In this document: one piece after another, positions 39,001-49,448 of the stretch
Numbering within the stretch: position 1 is the stretch's first letter
Layout: every line of letters starts with the position of its first letter
Assembly: GCA_001275005.1 (NCBI GenBank)
Contig: JWZX01003412.1
Location: 1-64,000, forward strand
Source of the DNA: Chrysochromulina tobinii
Lineage: Eukaryota; Haptophyta; Prymnesiales; Chrysochromulinaceae
Length of the DNA stretch: 64,000 nucleotides
Direction of reading: 5' to 3'
The notes under the pieces: model-generated
Told to the model about the DNA's origin: nothing
What the model saw: the letters and a program-made list of their open reading frames with translations, nothing else
The model's database searches: none
Made by a program: the position numbers and the translations under genes

Positions 39001-41289
39001 TCACTGGCTGGTGGTGGACTGGTTCTGCACGGCATACAAATTGGGCGACCTGGGGCTGAGCTCGAGCTCCCGCGAAACCCGCTTATATTTCTCATTGGCC
39101 ATCATCTGCACCTGCGTGTCGGCCTTGAGCTCGAGCTCGGTACGCGCGAGCTTTCTCTTCTCCTCGGCCTCCTGCTGCGCAATTCGGATCTTTGCGTTGT
39201 GCTCAGTCTCCTCGAGCATCGCCTTCATCATGGCAGTCGTCATGACCCGCGGCTTTCCCAGCGCCGTGTCAAGATCGCTCTGGTCGGCGTCGGCCTCCGT
39301 GGAGTCCCGCATGTTCTGCGCGATAAAGTCATCGAATTGCGCAATGGAGCCAGGAGTGAAGCCAGCAGGAATTTGCATGTCGCCAGCATGTTCCTCGACC
39401 TGTTCCTGACCGTCCCGCAGCATGCCATCGATGAGGTCTCCGGAGACCATCCGGCCACTGACCTGCTCCGGGTTGGCACGCATGATCTCCTTGCGTACCG
39501 CCCTGGGCAGCATCTTGCCATGCGTGGCCGCCGTCGGCACGTACCGCAGGCTCTCGTGGTACAAAATCTGGCGGCACCCCACCCAAGAGTTGGCCATCAT
39601 CGCTTCGGCGAGCACTCGCTGCAGCTCTCGCACGATCATCTGCAGCCGCGTCGTCTCGCGCGCGTGCTCGCGCGCGAGATCGCGCTCGCGCGTGCGCTCC
39701 GCGAGCATCGCCTTTGTTGCCTGGTGCGCTTTCTTCTCGCGCTCCAGCTGGCGTTCCAAATCGTTTGAACGTTTCTGCTGGGGAGGACACCGAAGTTTCC
39801 AAGCGTAGAAGCCCTTCCACAGCTCTCGCTTCACGAAGCGGGCGCCAGCCCTTTTCTTCAGCTCGCGAGCGCGATTCGCCTCCCCGTGCCACTTGCCCCA
39901 GCCTCGCGAGAGCTCGAGCGACATGATGCGCTGCATGGCTATCCGCATCAGGTGCGCCACACGCATTTCCCGCTCCTTGCCGAGAGTTCCGTCTATCAAC
40001 CCGAGCTTGCGCTCCTTCTCCTTGAGGTCCTCGCGAAGCTTCTCGTTCACCTTGCGCACCTGCAGGAGCGCGCGGTCGAGGTCACGGATCTGCGCCTCGA
40101 GCGGCTCGACTATCCGGCGGATGCTCCCTTTCGGTGGGTAGTGGAAGACCCACTTCCGAAGTGCAGCGTGGCGCGCGGCGTCGCGGAAGCGGCCGGCGGC
40201 TTTGCGCTTGAGCTGGATGTAGTACTGAGAGTACGCCACCCAGGACGTCCAGCCGCGCGACAGGTCTCCCTTCATAAGCCGACGCACTGCCACGTGCCTC
40301 AAGTGCTCGATTAAGTTGCGACGCTTCTCCTCTTCGGTCTGTGCGAATCTCTCCTCCTCCTGCTCCTTGAGCATGCTCAGCTCGGCGATGGTGTCGTCCC
40401 TCTGAGTGATCAGATCCTCCGCGCGTTGCAGGTCGACGAGCAGGGCGCGCTCGACCGCCGACGCCTGGTGCCGTAGTAGATTGTTCCCGCGGTGGAGATT
40501 GTACTGCGCGGCTAGGATCTCGTGCATCATTTCCTCCTCGCCACGTTCGAGCTCCGCCTGGAGCGAGCGGATGAATGCCTCGCGCTCGATGGCGCCCTGC
40601 TGCGACGCGGCCAGACTCGCCGCCGCCGCCGCCTCGAGGCTGCGGCAGGTTGCCTCGAGCTTGTTCGAGAGCACAGCGCTGCGGTGGACAAGCTGGCCGA
40701 CGGGGTAGCGCGCGCCGTGGGTGGGCGGAAATTCCATGTCATAGTCGCGGTCGATGGCCTCGAGCGCCAGCTTGGTCGCCGCGCGCTCTTTCGCCGAGCG
40801 CTGCAGGGTGCGCGAGAGCATGCGCATCTCCTCGTCCTCACCATTGAACCGTGAGAGCGGCGGCGCCACCTTGGAGAGCAGCCTGGAGCGCGATTTGGCG
40901 TGGTCCTCGCGGTGCTCCTGGCGCATCGCCTGCATGGTCTTGCTGATTCCGAGCTCAGATTTGCTCTTCAGCATGCCCATCACGCCCAGGCCCGCCGTGT
41001 GCCGCACGCGAGGCGAGCCGACCACCTGGATGGGCTCCATGCCTAAATAGCCGATCTCGGCACCACCGCTGCGCTGCAGCGAACCGTTCGAGGCCAATGG
41101 AGTAAACTGCAGTCTGCCGGGCCGAAGTTTGCCCGCGAGCGACGGCGCTGAGCGCGTCATCTGCTCCGTGCGCGTGAGCGGAACCTCCATGCCGGGCACG
41201 GGACTGCCTATCATGCCTAAAGTTGAACCGTTCACGCGTTGGAGAGTGAGGGCGTGCGTGCGTGTTTGCGCATGAATTTTCAGAAACAT
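39001..41289 (-). CDS. Coiled-coil protein with Sfi1-like W/R repeats
   Basis: The product is 762 residues with an ATG at 41289. After a disordered N-terminus it is almost entirely helical. Two blocks resemble the Sfi1/centrin-binding and related protist repeats: RRLMKGDLSRGWTSWVAYSQ then LRKWVFHYPP, and QRIMSLELSRGWGKWHGEAN then LWKGFYAWKLRCPP. Long Glu/Arg/Gln coiled coils lie between and after them. Proteins of this style are common in centrosome, basal-body or flagellar structures of protists; that placement is inference. No catalytic motif is visible. It is head to head with EMC2 over 108 bp. Confidence 0.65.
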   Translation of the reverse strand: MFLKIHAQTRTHALTLQRVNGSTLGMIGSPVPGMEVPLTRTEQMTRSAPSLAGKLRPGRLQFTPLASNGSLQRSGGAEIGYLGMEPIQVVGSPRVRHTAGLGVMGMLKSKSELGISKTMQAMRQEHREDHAKSRSRLLSKVAPPLSRFNGEDEEMRMLSRTLQRSAKERAATKLALEAIDRDYDMEFPPTHGARYPVGQLVHRSAVLSNKLEATCRSLEAAAAASLAASQQGAIEREAFIRSLQAELERGEEEMMHEILAAQYNLHRGNNLLRHQASAVERALLVDLQRAEDLITQRDDTIAELSMLKEQEEERFAQTEEEKRRNLIEHLRHVAVRRLMKGDLSRGWTSWVAYSQYYIQLKRKAAGRFRDAARHAALRKWVFHYPPKGSIRRIVEPLEAQIRDLDRALLQVRKVNEKLREDLKEKERKLGLIDGTLGKEREMRVAHLMRIAMQRIMSLELSRGWGKWHGEANRARELKKRAGARFVKRELWKGFYAWKLRCPPQQKRSNDLERQLEREKKAHQATKAMLAERTRERDLAREHARETTRLQMIVRELQRVLAEAMMANSWVGCRQILYHESLRYVPTAATHGKMLPRAVRKEIMRANPEQVSGRMVSGDLIDGMLRDGQEQVEEHAGDMQIPAGFTPGSIAQFDDFIAQNMRDSTEADADQSDLDTALGKPRVMTTAMMKAMLEETEHNAKIRIAQQEAEEKRKLARTELELKADTQVQMMANEKYKRVSRELELSPRSPNLYAVQNQSTTSQ

Positions 41290-41397
41290 TTTAGAAAAGA
41301 CATTCTTCTAAGTCCTTGCTACAGGTACGTGTAAATCTCGTGTCCTCGTCCGTACATATATGCCGATTTCGGATATGTCACGTCGGCTTCCACAACA
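41290..41397. promoter_or_regulatory. Compact head-to-head promoter region (coiled-coil / EMC2)
   Basis: Only 108 bp separate the ATGs at 41289 (minus) and 41398 (plus). Both transcripts must start within it or within the opposite gene. ATATATGCC at 41355 is the only AT-rich word. The bidirectional promoter is inferred from spacing. Confidence 0.45.
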
Positions 41398-42402
41398 ATG
41401 GTCGCGCTCTTGCCCTTGCAGGATTTGCTCGCGCAGGCGAAGGCGAAGGCGCTCGATCCCGCGCGCTGCGGCTACGACCTGTGCCACGCTATAGTCTCCG
41501 GTGTGCGCGAGGCGCGCGCCAGCCGTCCGGACCTCGTCGCCCGCTTTGGCGCGTACCTGCTTCAGAACCACGCCTCGTCCCTGTCGCACGAGGTGTGGGC
41601 GACGTACGAGCAGGTGTACATGGCGCTGCTGCAACACGGGCGCGTCGCCCCGGGCAGCACGAATGCCGCCTCAGCGGACTCTGAGGACTTGCGCAAGGCG
41701 CAGCAGTACACGGCGACTCTCACAAAACAGTTCCCCAGCTCGCAGCGCGTCCGGCGGCTCGAGGCCATGCTGTTGGAGGCGAGGCGCGAGTACGGGGAGG
41801 CGGAGAAGGAGTACAAGGCCATCCTAGAGGAGGACCCTCACAACCTGCAGGCGGTCAAGCGCCAGATCGCCCTGCACCGGCAAAAGGGAGAGGTGAAGGA
41901 GGCGGTCAAGAAGCTGAACGATTACCTCACCACCTTCTGCAGCGACATGGAAGCGTGGGTCATGCTGCACGAGCTGTACCTGAGCGCGCAGAAGTACAAG
42001 GAAGCGGCCTTCTGCATCGAGGAGCTCGTGCTCATCAACCCGATGAGCTACATTTACCTCGTGCGCGCGGGCGAGATCACCTACACCAAGGGCATCTCGC
42101 AGCATGGCGGATCGCACGACCAGCTGCTCACGGCGCGCAAGTACTTTGCGCACGCGCTCGAACTCAAGCCGGGCTGCCTGCGCGCGCTCTATGGCATCCT
42201 GCTCGTGTGTGCCGCCTTCGGCTCCTCCACCAAAGGCAAGGGCGTCAAGGTGGATACGGCAGAGCTCGTTGCCTTCGCCCAGCCGCTGCTGCTCAAGGCC
42301 TACACGCCTGCGACGGGCCCGGCGCACCCGATGCGCGGGCTCGTCATCGCGATGCTCAAGAAGCTCACCGTGGCCGAGGGCACTCTTCCCGCCAGCGCTT
42401 GA
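41398..42402 (+). CDS. EMC2: ER membrane protein complex subunit 2 (TPR protein)
   Basis: This is a 334-residue homologue of EMC2/TTC35, close to the usual length of about 300. It is a soluble TPR subunit on the cytosolic face of the ER membrane protein complex, which inserts tail-anchored and polytopic proteins. The diagnostic core is present: SSQRVRRLEAMLLEARREYG, YKAILEEDPHNLQAVKRQIA, LNDYLTTFCSDMEAWVMLHE and AAFCIEELVLINPMSYIYLV, then ARKYFAHALELKPGCLRALYG. The ATG at 41398 gives a full-length start (MVALLPLQDLL). It is intronless, with codon bias typical of the window. Downstream is a 649-bp gap to seipin on the same strand. Confidence 0.92.
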   Translation: MVALLPLQDLLAQAKAKALDPARCGYDLCHAIVSGVREARASRPDLVARFGAYLLQNHASSLSHEVWATYEQVYMALLQHGRVAPGSTNAASADSEDLRKAQQYTATLTKQFPSSQRVRRLEAMLLEARREYGEAEKEYKAILEEDPHNLQAVKRQIALHRQKGEVKEAVKKLNDYLTTFCSDMEAWVMLHELYLSAQKYKEAAFCIEELVLINPMSYIYLVRAGEITYTKGISQHGGSHDQLLTARKYFAHALELKPGCLRALYGILLVCAAFGSSTKGKGVKVDTAELVAFAQPLLLKAYTPATGPAHPMRGLVIAMLKKLTVAEGTLPASA

Positions 42403-43051
42403 ACCGCGCTCGCATGGTGCGCCCACGGGTGCGCCGGGCTTTTCCTTCTTGTCTTTCTTTCGTACCGCCCTCAGGGTTATTGAGGGTGAGGCTGAGGGTG
42501 CTCGCGTGTTTTTCGCGTGCATGTAGGTTGTAGCATGCAACTTGTTTCATACAACCGAACGATGGTGACTCACTGGCTGAGTGTACTTGGTCGTCCGGGT
42601 GCGAATCTTCAATCTATGGCAGCTTATGGTTATGGCTTATGCCGGTTCGCCGCGCAAGCCGAGCCCCAAGCGGTTCGTCCCCATCGCCCATGGCCATGCC
42701 CATGGGCCATGCCCCAGGCGGGCGCCGCGAGCGGCCCGGGCGAACCATCTAGTACCATGGCGCCCGGGTCCCCGCGCGGCGCAAAAACCCCGGGCGCTCG
42801 GCGTTCTTAGAAGACTTCTTAGCCGTTGATGGCTCATGGCATTTTGATCACATTTGATGGGCCGCGTCGGTTTAGGGGCCTCCCCACGAGGTTGAGGTTC
42901 GCGCCCTTCTTGAAGCGACCAACGCAGGAATCCACGTTCCATGCGAACATCCGCGTCAAGACTCAAGTACCGATCAAGCTCTCACGCGCATTGCTCACGC
43001 GATCAAACGCGATCAAGCTAGGACCTAGGTACAACAAGCAACAGTATATAC
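42403..43051. other. Intergenic region between EMC2 and seipin genes
   Basis: No gene is evident. Positions 42683-42712 hold a partly self-complementary CCATGG-rich cluster (GCCCATGGCCATGCCCATGG), nested between GGTTCG at 42666 and CGAACC at 42739. It could fold into a stem-loop. GATCAAGC and similar words recur around 42970-43015. Confidence 0.35.
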
Positions 43052-44500
43052 ATGACGGCTTTCATGTACTTTCATAATATTCAATGTCAGAGGGCTCAGT
43101 GCGTCTTGCCGAGAAGCCGAGAAGCCGAGAAGCGAGATTCGTGGTGTTCATTCATAGCCAGCCCGAGTATTAACAGCCAGTTCACGCCCGAGGACCTTTT
43201 CGAAGACCTCTCCGCAGGACGACCAAGGACACCAAACGGTGCATCCAGACGGTACGAAGCCGAGGCAGAGATGCTGGGGATGAGTTACCTTGCGGCGCTG
43301 CCCAACGCGCTGCTGTCCGCGGTCTCCTCGGCACTTTACGCGCTGCTCGCATTCGCATGGCTCGCCACAGCACAGCCGCGCGCTGCTCTGCTCCGTCGCG
43401 GGCAGTCGCTTTCGGCCATCCTTGCCTACGGCGCCCTGCAGCTGTTGGTCTCGTTCTTTCTCTCCGCGGTGCTGTACGCGGCACTGTACGCGGCGTTCGT
43501 GCCTGCGGCGGAGGCGGTGCACGAGCTTCATTTTGGCCTCTGTCAGCGGCCGCCGCCGGCTGCGAAGGGCGGTGCGCCCACGCCGTTGCCCGCTCGGGTG
43601 GCACGGCTCACGTTTACTGATGATGCGTCGGCACTACTCGCGAGCGCGTCAGGCGGCGGCGCCGCGGGCGCAGCGGCAGCAGTGGCCGCCGGGAGCATCG
43701 TACCTCCGCTCGTACGCGCGTACGAGTACGCCGTCGATATGTGCTTGCGACTTCCCGAAACGCCTTCGAACATAGACGTGGGTACCTTCCTTGCCTCCAT
43801 GCGGGTGGCGAGCGCGCGCAACCAGTCGCTGCTTGCCGTCGATCGGCAGCTGGTGCTGCGCTACCGTTCGGAGCGCGTGCGTGCGATGTGGTCGTACGCG
43901 TTCGCGCTGCCGCTGCTCCTCGGCTGGGTGGATGAGTATCAGGACGCGTGCCTAACGCTCACGGAGGGCTTCCTCAACCTTCGACACGATCCGGCGCGCC
44001 GCGCGACGCTCGCACTGGTGAGCCCGCACGCGTGCAAGCTGCAGTTGTACGCGGCGACGCTCACCTTCCGCGCCCGCCTCTCGGGCCTCACGTACCTGAT
44101 GACCGCCTATTCCTTCACCGCGGCCTCCGTCGGAATTGGCGGACTGATGCTCTTGCACTGGGTCGCGCTGCTTTTGTACGAGCTGCGGCCGGTGGCAGGG
44201 GCAGAGGCAAAGGCCCCGCCGCCCGCTACCGAGCGTCCGGTGCCAGCGCCGCCGCCACCGCCGCTTGCCCCACGCGCGGCTCCACGCGCGATTTTCAACA
44301 CCGACGACGGCGACGATGGGCTTGGCAATGATGACGATGAGTGTAGCGGCGATGAGCTCGACTTTCGGAGCGAGGACGGCAGCTACGCACGCGGCTTTGA
44401 CGATGGGCGGGGTGGTCCTCGTGGAGATTCGCCCTTTTACCCCTTTGACATGCCGCCCGCCCGTGGAGATGAAGGATTGCGGTACCGACGCGGGCGATAG
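43052..44500 (+). CDS. Seipin-like lipid-droplet biogenesis protein
   Basis: The frame is 482 residues from the first ATG; the ATG at 43271 (MLGMSYLAALP) is an equally plausible start and would give 409. Seipin forms ER rings that organise lipid-droplet budding. Hydrophobic spans lie at about 86-107 and 122-150, as expected for the N-terminal hairpin or TM. The lumenal beta-sandwich follows with the family signature: YEYAVDMCLRLPETPSNIDV, GTFLASMRVASARNQSLLAV, RQLVLRYRSERVRAMWS and VDEYQDACLTLTEGF. The second TM is GIGGLMLLHWVALLLYEL (about 358-376). The cytosolic tail is Pro-rich and then Asp-rich. This matters in oil-accumulating algae. Confidence 0.85.
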   Translation: MTAFMYFHNIQCQRAQCVLPRSREAEKRDSWCSFIASPSINSQFTPEDLFEDLSAGRPRTPNGASRRYEAEAEMLGMSYLAALPNALLSAVSSALYALLAFAWLATAQPRAALLRRGQSLSAILAYGALQLLVSFFLSAVLYAALYAAFVPAAEAVHELHFGLCQRPPPAAKGGAPTPLPARVARLTFTDDASALLASASGGGAAGAAAAVAAGSIVPPLVRAYEYAVDMCLRLPETPSNIDVGTFLASMRVASARNQSLLAVDRQLVLRYRSERVRAMWSYAFALPLLLGWVDEYQDACLTLTEGFLNLRHDPARRATLALVSPHACKLQLYAATLTFRARLSGLTYLMTAYSFTAASVGIGGLMLLHWVALLLYELRPVAGAEAKAPPPATERPVPAPPPPPLAPRAAPRAIFNTDDGDDGLGNDDDECSGDELDFRSEDGSYARGFDDGRGGPRGDSPFYPFDMPPARGDEGLRYRRGR

Positions 44501-45500
44501 TCAAGCGATATTCGCCATCATCAACACGTCCCAAACTCGAATCCCAAACAGCATGGATCGGCTGATTAATGCGCATCTCGACCATCGTCCATCGACGCAC
44601 ACCGCTTTCGCGTACGACTGAGAGCGACTCGATGTCCGACACAAGCGGTGTGAACTGTGATGTGCATGTGACTACATATTCCTGCTCCTTTCGAACGTCA
44701 CAGTCACACAGACACACCTCTGACCTCTCAGACTCGAAAGAATCAATACAAGGTAGACTATAATGACGTACTATGTTTTACTCGTAGACGCTTATATCGA
44801 TCGGCGGCCACGCGTGGTCGTCTCCGGTCTCCGCACTCAGAACGGGACCTATATTCGATTCCCCACCTCGCGCATCGACCCGCGGCCGGAGGTGCGGCTC
44901 CCCGCGCGCACACGAATACCAATGGGCATGTGATACTATGTAACTATATCAAAATCCCACGCGGCGTCCCGGTCGGGCCGCGCGCATACACGCGGTGCGC
45001 GTCTTAGCTCTTACGATGCGATGCACACGCGCGGTCGGGGAGATGTCCTGGATGATCCCGCTTCCCGGGCCGCCGGGGGAACGATGCGTGGCGAATCCTT
45101 CCGCTCAGCGCTTTGAAAAATGTAAGTAAGTAAGTTACATCTGAAAAATGTAAAACGTCAACGAAACCGTAACGTACCCGAAGAACCCCGACGCGATTCT
45201 GCATATCTCTACGTCTATGTTTTCACTTTTCTGTTTACTGTTATCCGTTCTGCATACGATACTCGTACACATACTCGACTGCCCGATTCTCCAATGCTCT
45301 TACCCATGGACCGAGTACCGCGATGATGGAGATGATCGTCATACGTCAACGTCATCGATACGACTGATCGACTGGCGAAGCGCGCATGCGAGCACAACAT
45401 GTTCCTGTACGTCAGGTTCCTATGCAATGACCTCTCGAAGATCTGAAATGTCTGAATCTGAGGCCATGGCCCACTCTTCATCTCTGAACTTAGAACAGGC
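44501..45500. other. Convergent 1-kb intergenic region
   Basis: This lies between the stops of seipin (+) and the AGY-repeat gene (-). It is AT-richer than the genes. A GTAAGTAAGTAAGTTAC run at 45122-45137 sits between two AAAATGTAA words (45116, 45145). I see no coding sequence or recognisable RNA gene. Confidence 0.35.
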
Positions 45501-48500
45501 TCACCACTTGTTGAAGTCCTGCCACTCGTTGTCGTAGCACTGGCGCGTGCCCATGTATCCGATGTAAGACGCTTCGTCAAAATCGTAGCCCGCACGCTTG
45601 CAATCAAAAGGTAGGTAATGCTCCTTTTTCATCGCTTCAATCGAGAAGCCGGCCTCTCGGATGCCCTCGACATAGCCGCCGATCTTGAGTTCCCTGAGCG
45701 TCATCCAGCCAGCCTGCACAGCTTCTGTGGCCGTGTATCCTCCCAGCCTGATCTCGTTGAGCGAATGCCAGACCAATCTCGCCTCCGCGCACGAGTAGCC
45801 CGCGTCGCGAGCTTCCTTGACCGTGTAACCGCCTTCCTGGGCTTCTTCGCAGGTGTAGTTTGCGTTCCTGATCTCCGTGCACGTATAACCGCCATCTCGC
45901 AAACCCGCAACGTAACCTGCTGACTTGGCCTCGTCAGCCCTGTACCCAGCAATTCGGAGGCGGACGAGGATCGACCAGTCCTCGCCCAGGCCAGCATCCT
46001 TGGCCTGCAAGCCGGCATTCTTTGCCTCCAAGCAACTATAACCGGCTTCACGAACCTCCTCGCACGTGTAAGATGCCGACTTGGCTTGAATGCAAGTATA
46101 GCCAGCCTTCCTGGCCTCAATGCAGCTGAATCCGCACCGCTTGATTTCCTCGACATAACCCACCATCTTGGCATTGCTGATTTGGAAGCCAGCATCCTTG
46201 ACTCCTTCGACGTATCCAGCTGCCTTGAGCACGTCAAGGCGTACGAATCCTGCCCATACTGCCTCAGAGCAGGAGTATCCCGCCTCATACATTTCAACAG
46301 CGGAGTAACCAGCTTCAAAGAGCCCCTCGACATAGCCCGCTATCCTAGCCTCCACGCACGTGTACTCCGCTGCCCTGAATTCTTTGGGCGAATAGCCCGC
46401 CTCCTTCATGCCTTGGACGTATCCAACCGCCTTCAGCTCCAGGATTTCCCAGCCGGCCTCCCTGGCCTCTTTTGCAGTGTAGCCAACCGCTTTCATGTCA
46501 GGGAGCGAGTCCCAACCACCCTCCCTGCACTCTTTGCAAGTATAACCCGTGAGCCTGGCTTCTTTCAGCGAATAGCCGCCAATCTTGACTTCTCCGGCCG
46601 TATATCCTACTGCTTTGCAGTCGTCGCACGAATAGCCCGCAGACTTCAAGAGTTTCACGTAGCCTGCTACCTTCACCTCCGCACAGGTGTATTCAGCATC
46701 ATAGAAATCGTGGATGTCGATCCAACCCGCCCCGTTTGCATCCTGAACGGTGAAGCCCGCAATTCTGCACTCGAGCAATCCGTAGCCTGCGGCTCGGGCC
46801 TCGCTACACGTGTATCCAGCGGCTTTGAGCCCCTTCAGATAGCCTGCGATCCTTGCTTCCTTGCAAGTGTACCCAGCTACATAAATCTCGGCAATCGTAT
46901 AACCCGCCGTAAACGCATGGGTGCTTGGATAACCTGCTGCTGCGAGACCCTTGACGTGACCTGAAGCCTTGACTTCGAAGCACGTGTAACCGCCGACGTT
47001 TAGATCCCTGAGTGACCAGCCGCCGTCGCCAGCCTCAGTGCAGGTGTACTCCGCAGCACGTGCCTCCGCGCAGGCGTATCCTGCTTCTCTGAGCTCCGCG
47101 CAAGTGAATCCGATCAGCTTGCAATCTGAAGCGGGGAAGCGCGCGTCTGCGTCTCTATAGCGCGCCATGATAGCGTCGCGGGCGGTATAACCAGCCGCTT
47201 TGATTCCGTCGATGTAGGGTCCTTCTTTGAATAGGACGGCGATGTTTGTCCAGCCTGCTAACATTGCCTCCGGGACTGTGTAGCCCGCGCTCTTGATTTC
47301 ACTGAGCGTATCCCAGCCACCTGCTCGGACCTCTATGCATGTGTATCCAGCCTCCCAGGCCTCCCAGAGCTCGAAGCCCGCTGCCTTGATCTCCACGCCC
47401 AAGCAGCCGGCATCGCGTGCCTCCTTGCATGTGCATCCTGCTTCCTTGAGATGCGAACCAAGCCCCACTGCTCTGATCTCGGTCGACGAGAACCCAGCCG
47501 CTCTGAGGCCTTCTACGTAGCCTCCATCCTTGAGCTCTTGCAGGCTCCAGCCTGCATCGATGGCCTCCCTCAACGAGTAGCCACCCTCTCTAGAGTCGCC
47601 ACAACTATAGCCACCAGATTTGACCTCCCCACTGGTCCAGCCTGCCGCCCTGGCTTCGCCACACGTGTATCCCGCCGCTCGGGTCTCGGTGGGTCCACAA
47701 CCAGCTTCCCTAGCCTCCGTGGAGGTATAGCCTGCTGCCGCCAGCTCCTCGGCATAGCCCCCCACGATGGCTTCCGCACACGTGTAATTTGCGTACTTAA
47801 TCGCCACACGGGTCCACCCCGCTTCCTTGAGCCCCGCCACGTAACCAGCGGCCTTTATGTCCACGATTGACGTCCAACCAGCTGCCTTAGCTTCCGTAGC
47901 CGTGTAACCGATGAGTCGAAGATCTTCGAGATCCTCCCAGCCCGCCGCTCTCGCCTGCTTGCACGTATACCCCACTCGCTTGACCTCCTTGAGCGTGTAG
48001 CCCGCTTCACGGAGACCATCGACATGTCCGACAGCTTTGCAATCCGAAATAGAGAAGCCCACGCGCCGCGCCTGGACAGCATCAATCCGACTGCAAGCGG
48101 CCGAGAGCTCGCGCTCCGCGAATTCGACGCGACCCGAGTCAACACCTGTACTCTTGGCGCTGTGTATGGCTGCTTTGAGACCTAATACGGCTGAATGGAA
48201 CTTGTCCTTATCGAGCTGTCCCCAGCCACAGCACCCACGGGTGGTTGAAGTACGGTAGAGCCAGCGCTGAAGTTCCTGAAGAGTCTTCAGCTTCGTCTCC
48301 TGGATTTCGATCATCTCGCGCTCCATTGTCCTCGGTGTGGCCGGCTGCTCGTCTAAGAATGAACTTGCCTTGAGCGTGAACTTCGATTGCGCCTCCAGCT
48401 CGGCAGCTTGTGCTTTACGCAAGGCCTCTTCAGCCTCCTCCAAAGCCTTCTGCGCGTGCTCCTTCTCTGCCATGATAGTGTCGTGGACCTTCGCCGTTGA

Positions 48501-49448
48501 GCGCGGTGTGATCGGTCGAATAGCCAAAAACGATGTGCTCTGCGGCAGTTGCAACTGAAAAGCCGGCTTCACCTTTGCATAAGGCGCTCCCGCAACCTTC
48601 GCTGCCTCCTTCTCGGCCGCTGCCTTTGCAGCTGCCAACTCCTGCTCCGCCTCCAGGTGAGGTGACCACCGGCCAGTTGGTGCTGTGAGCGGCGGAGGTA
48701 GCGAAGGCGGAGAGTACACTTTTGTGTCTGCCACCGCCTCCATAATTGAAATGGGTACCTCATCCCCTGCCAGCACGGCTTTCTCCTCCACCTCTTCCGC
48801 CGGAAGCACTGAAGGCGCAGCTGCTTGAGTCTCCACTGGCAAGAGGGCTTCAGTCTCGGCTAGTAGTCTGCTTCTGTAGTCTGATACTTCTACGATCTCC
48901 TTCTCCTCCTCCTCCTCTTGCTGCTGATCGGATGAGAGCGTGATTTCTTCCACTGCTGCTGTAGCCTCTGCTGGTATCACGGGAGTCTCCTTCACCACCG
49001 TATCCTTGGCGAGTGCAAAAGGCTTCCGCTCGGGAGTCACCTCCTCCAAATCTGCATCCGTCTCGACGGCGACTGGAGGAGGAGTGGGGTTCACCTCCTC
49101 CATGGCATCATCCCCCCGTAAGGCCGGTTGATCAACCCCATCGATGGCGGAAGGTGGGCTAATGTTCTCCAGAAGTGCATACACTTTTGGCAAGTCAGGC
49201 TCGTTGGCGGCGAGAGCAGGAGTCTCCAGCACAGGTATGTCCTCCTCACGCGCAGCCTCCTCCTCCTCCTCACGCCAGTCCTCAGGGATTCGGGTGGAGC
49301 TCAGATCGGATGCAGTGGGGTCCGCATCTGTCGCAGGAGCAGCAGTCTCAGCTTCCAAAGGATCCAACCAAACCTCCTTCGGCGCATGCTTCGGCGCCGG
49401 CGACGGGACGTCCTGTAGCGCCAGCATATCTTCAGCTGGCGCGCTCAT
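45501..49448 (-). CDS. AGY-repeat protein (about 75 short degenerate repeats)
   Basis: The product is 1315 residues from the ATG at 49448; the frame extends upstream through a GTG only. The first 390 residues are acidic and disordered (Glu/Ala/Pro-rich, one coiled coil). A folded-looking link follows (LQRWLYRTSTTRGCCGWGQL). From about 48090 to 45540 the protein is a continuous array of 10-12 residue units with the pattern GYTCKEAREAGW: hydrophobic-aromatic, then x-x-x-E/D-A-R/K, then A-G-Y/F. Many units carry Cys after the Tyr-Thr. I have seen similar repeats only in algal and protist predicted proteins; a solenoid or a rod of short helices is likely. Neither ligand nor location is known. Confidence 0.75.
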   Translation of the reverse strand: MSAPAEDMLALQDVPSPAPKHAPKEVWLDPLEAETAAPATDADPTASDLSSTRIPEDWREEEEEAAREEDIPVLETPALAANEPDLPKVYALLENISPPSAIDGVDQPALRGDDAMEEVNPTPPPVAVETDADLEEVTPERKPFALAKDTVVKETPVIPAEATAAVEEITLSSDQQQEEEEEKEIVEVSDYRSRLLAETEALLPVETQAAAPSVLPAEEVEEKAVLAGDEVPISIMEAVADTKVYSPPSLPPPLTAPTGRWSPHLEAEQELAAAKAAAEKEAAKVAGAPYAKVKPAFQLQLPQSTSFLAIRPITPRSTAKVHDTIMAEKEHAQKALEEAEEALRKAQAAELEAQSKFTLKASSFLDEQPATPRTMEREMIEIQETKLKTLQELQRWLYRTSTTRGCCGWGQLDKDKFHSAVLGLKAAIHSAKSTGVDSGRVEFAERELSAACSRIDAVQARRVGFSISDCKAVGHVDGLREAGYTLKEVKRVGYTCKQARAAGWEDLEDLRLIGYTATEAKAAGWTSIVDIKAAGYVAGLKEAGWTRVAIKYANYTCAEAIVGGYAEELAAAGYTSTEAREAGCGPTETRAAGYTCGEARAAGWTSGEVKSGGYSCGDSREGGYSLREAIDAGWSLQELKDGGYVEGLRAAGFSSTEIRAVGLGSHLKEAGCTCKEARDAGCLGVEIKAAGFELWEAWEAGYTCIEVRAGGWDTLSEIKSAGYTVPEAMLAGWTNIAVLFKEGPYIDGIKAAGYTARDAIMARYRDADARFPASDCKLIGFTCAELREAGYACAEARAAEYTCTEAGDGGWSLRDLNVGGYTCFEVKASGHVKGLAAAGYPSTHAFTAGYTIAEIYVAGYTCKEARIAGYLKGLKAAGYTCSEARAAGYGLLECRIAGFTVQDANGAGWIDIHDFYDAEYTCAEVKVAGYVKLLKSAGYSCDDCKAVGYTAGEVKIGGYSLKEARLTGYTCKECREGGWDSLPDMKAVGYTAKEAREAGWEILELKAVGYVQGMKEAGYSPKEFRAAEYTCVEARIAGYVEGLFEAGYSAVEMYEAGYSCSEAVWAGFVRLDVLKAAGYVEGVKDAGFQISNAKMVGYVEEIKRCGFSCIEARKAGYTCIQAKSASYTCEEVREAGYSCLEAKNAGLQAKDAGLGEDWSILVRLRIAGYRADEAKSAGYVAGLRDGGYTCTEIRNANYTCEEAQEGGYTVKEARDAGYSCAEARLVWHSLNEIRLGGYTATEAVQAGWMTLRELKIGGYVEGIREAGFSIEAMKKEHYLPFDCKRAGYDFDEASYIGYMGTRQCYDNEWQDFNKW

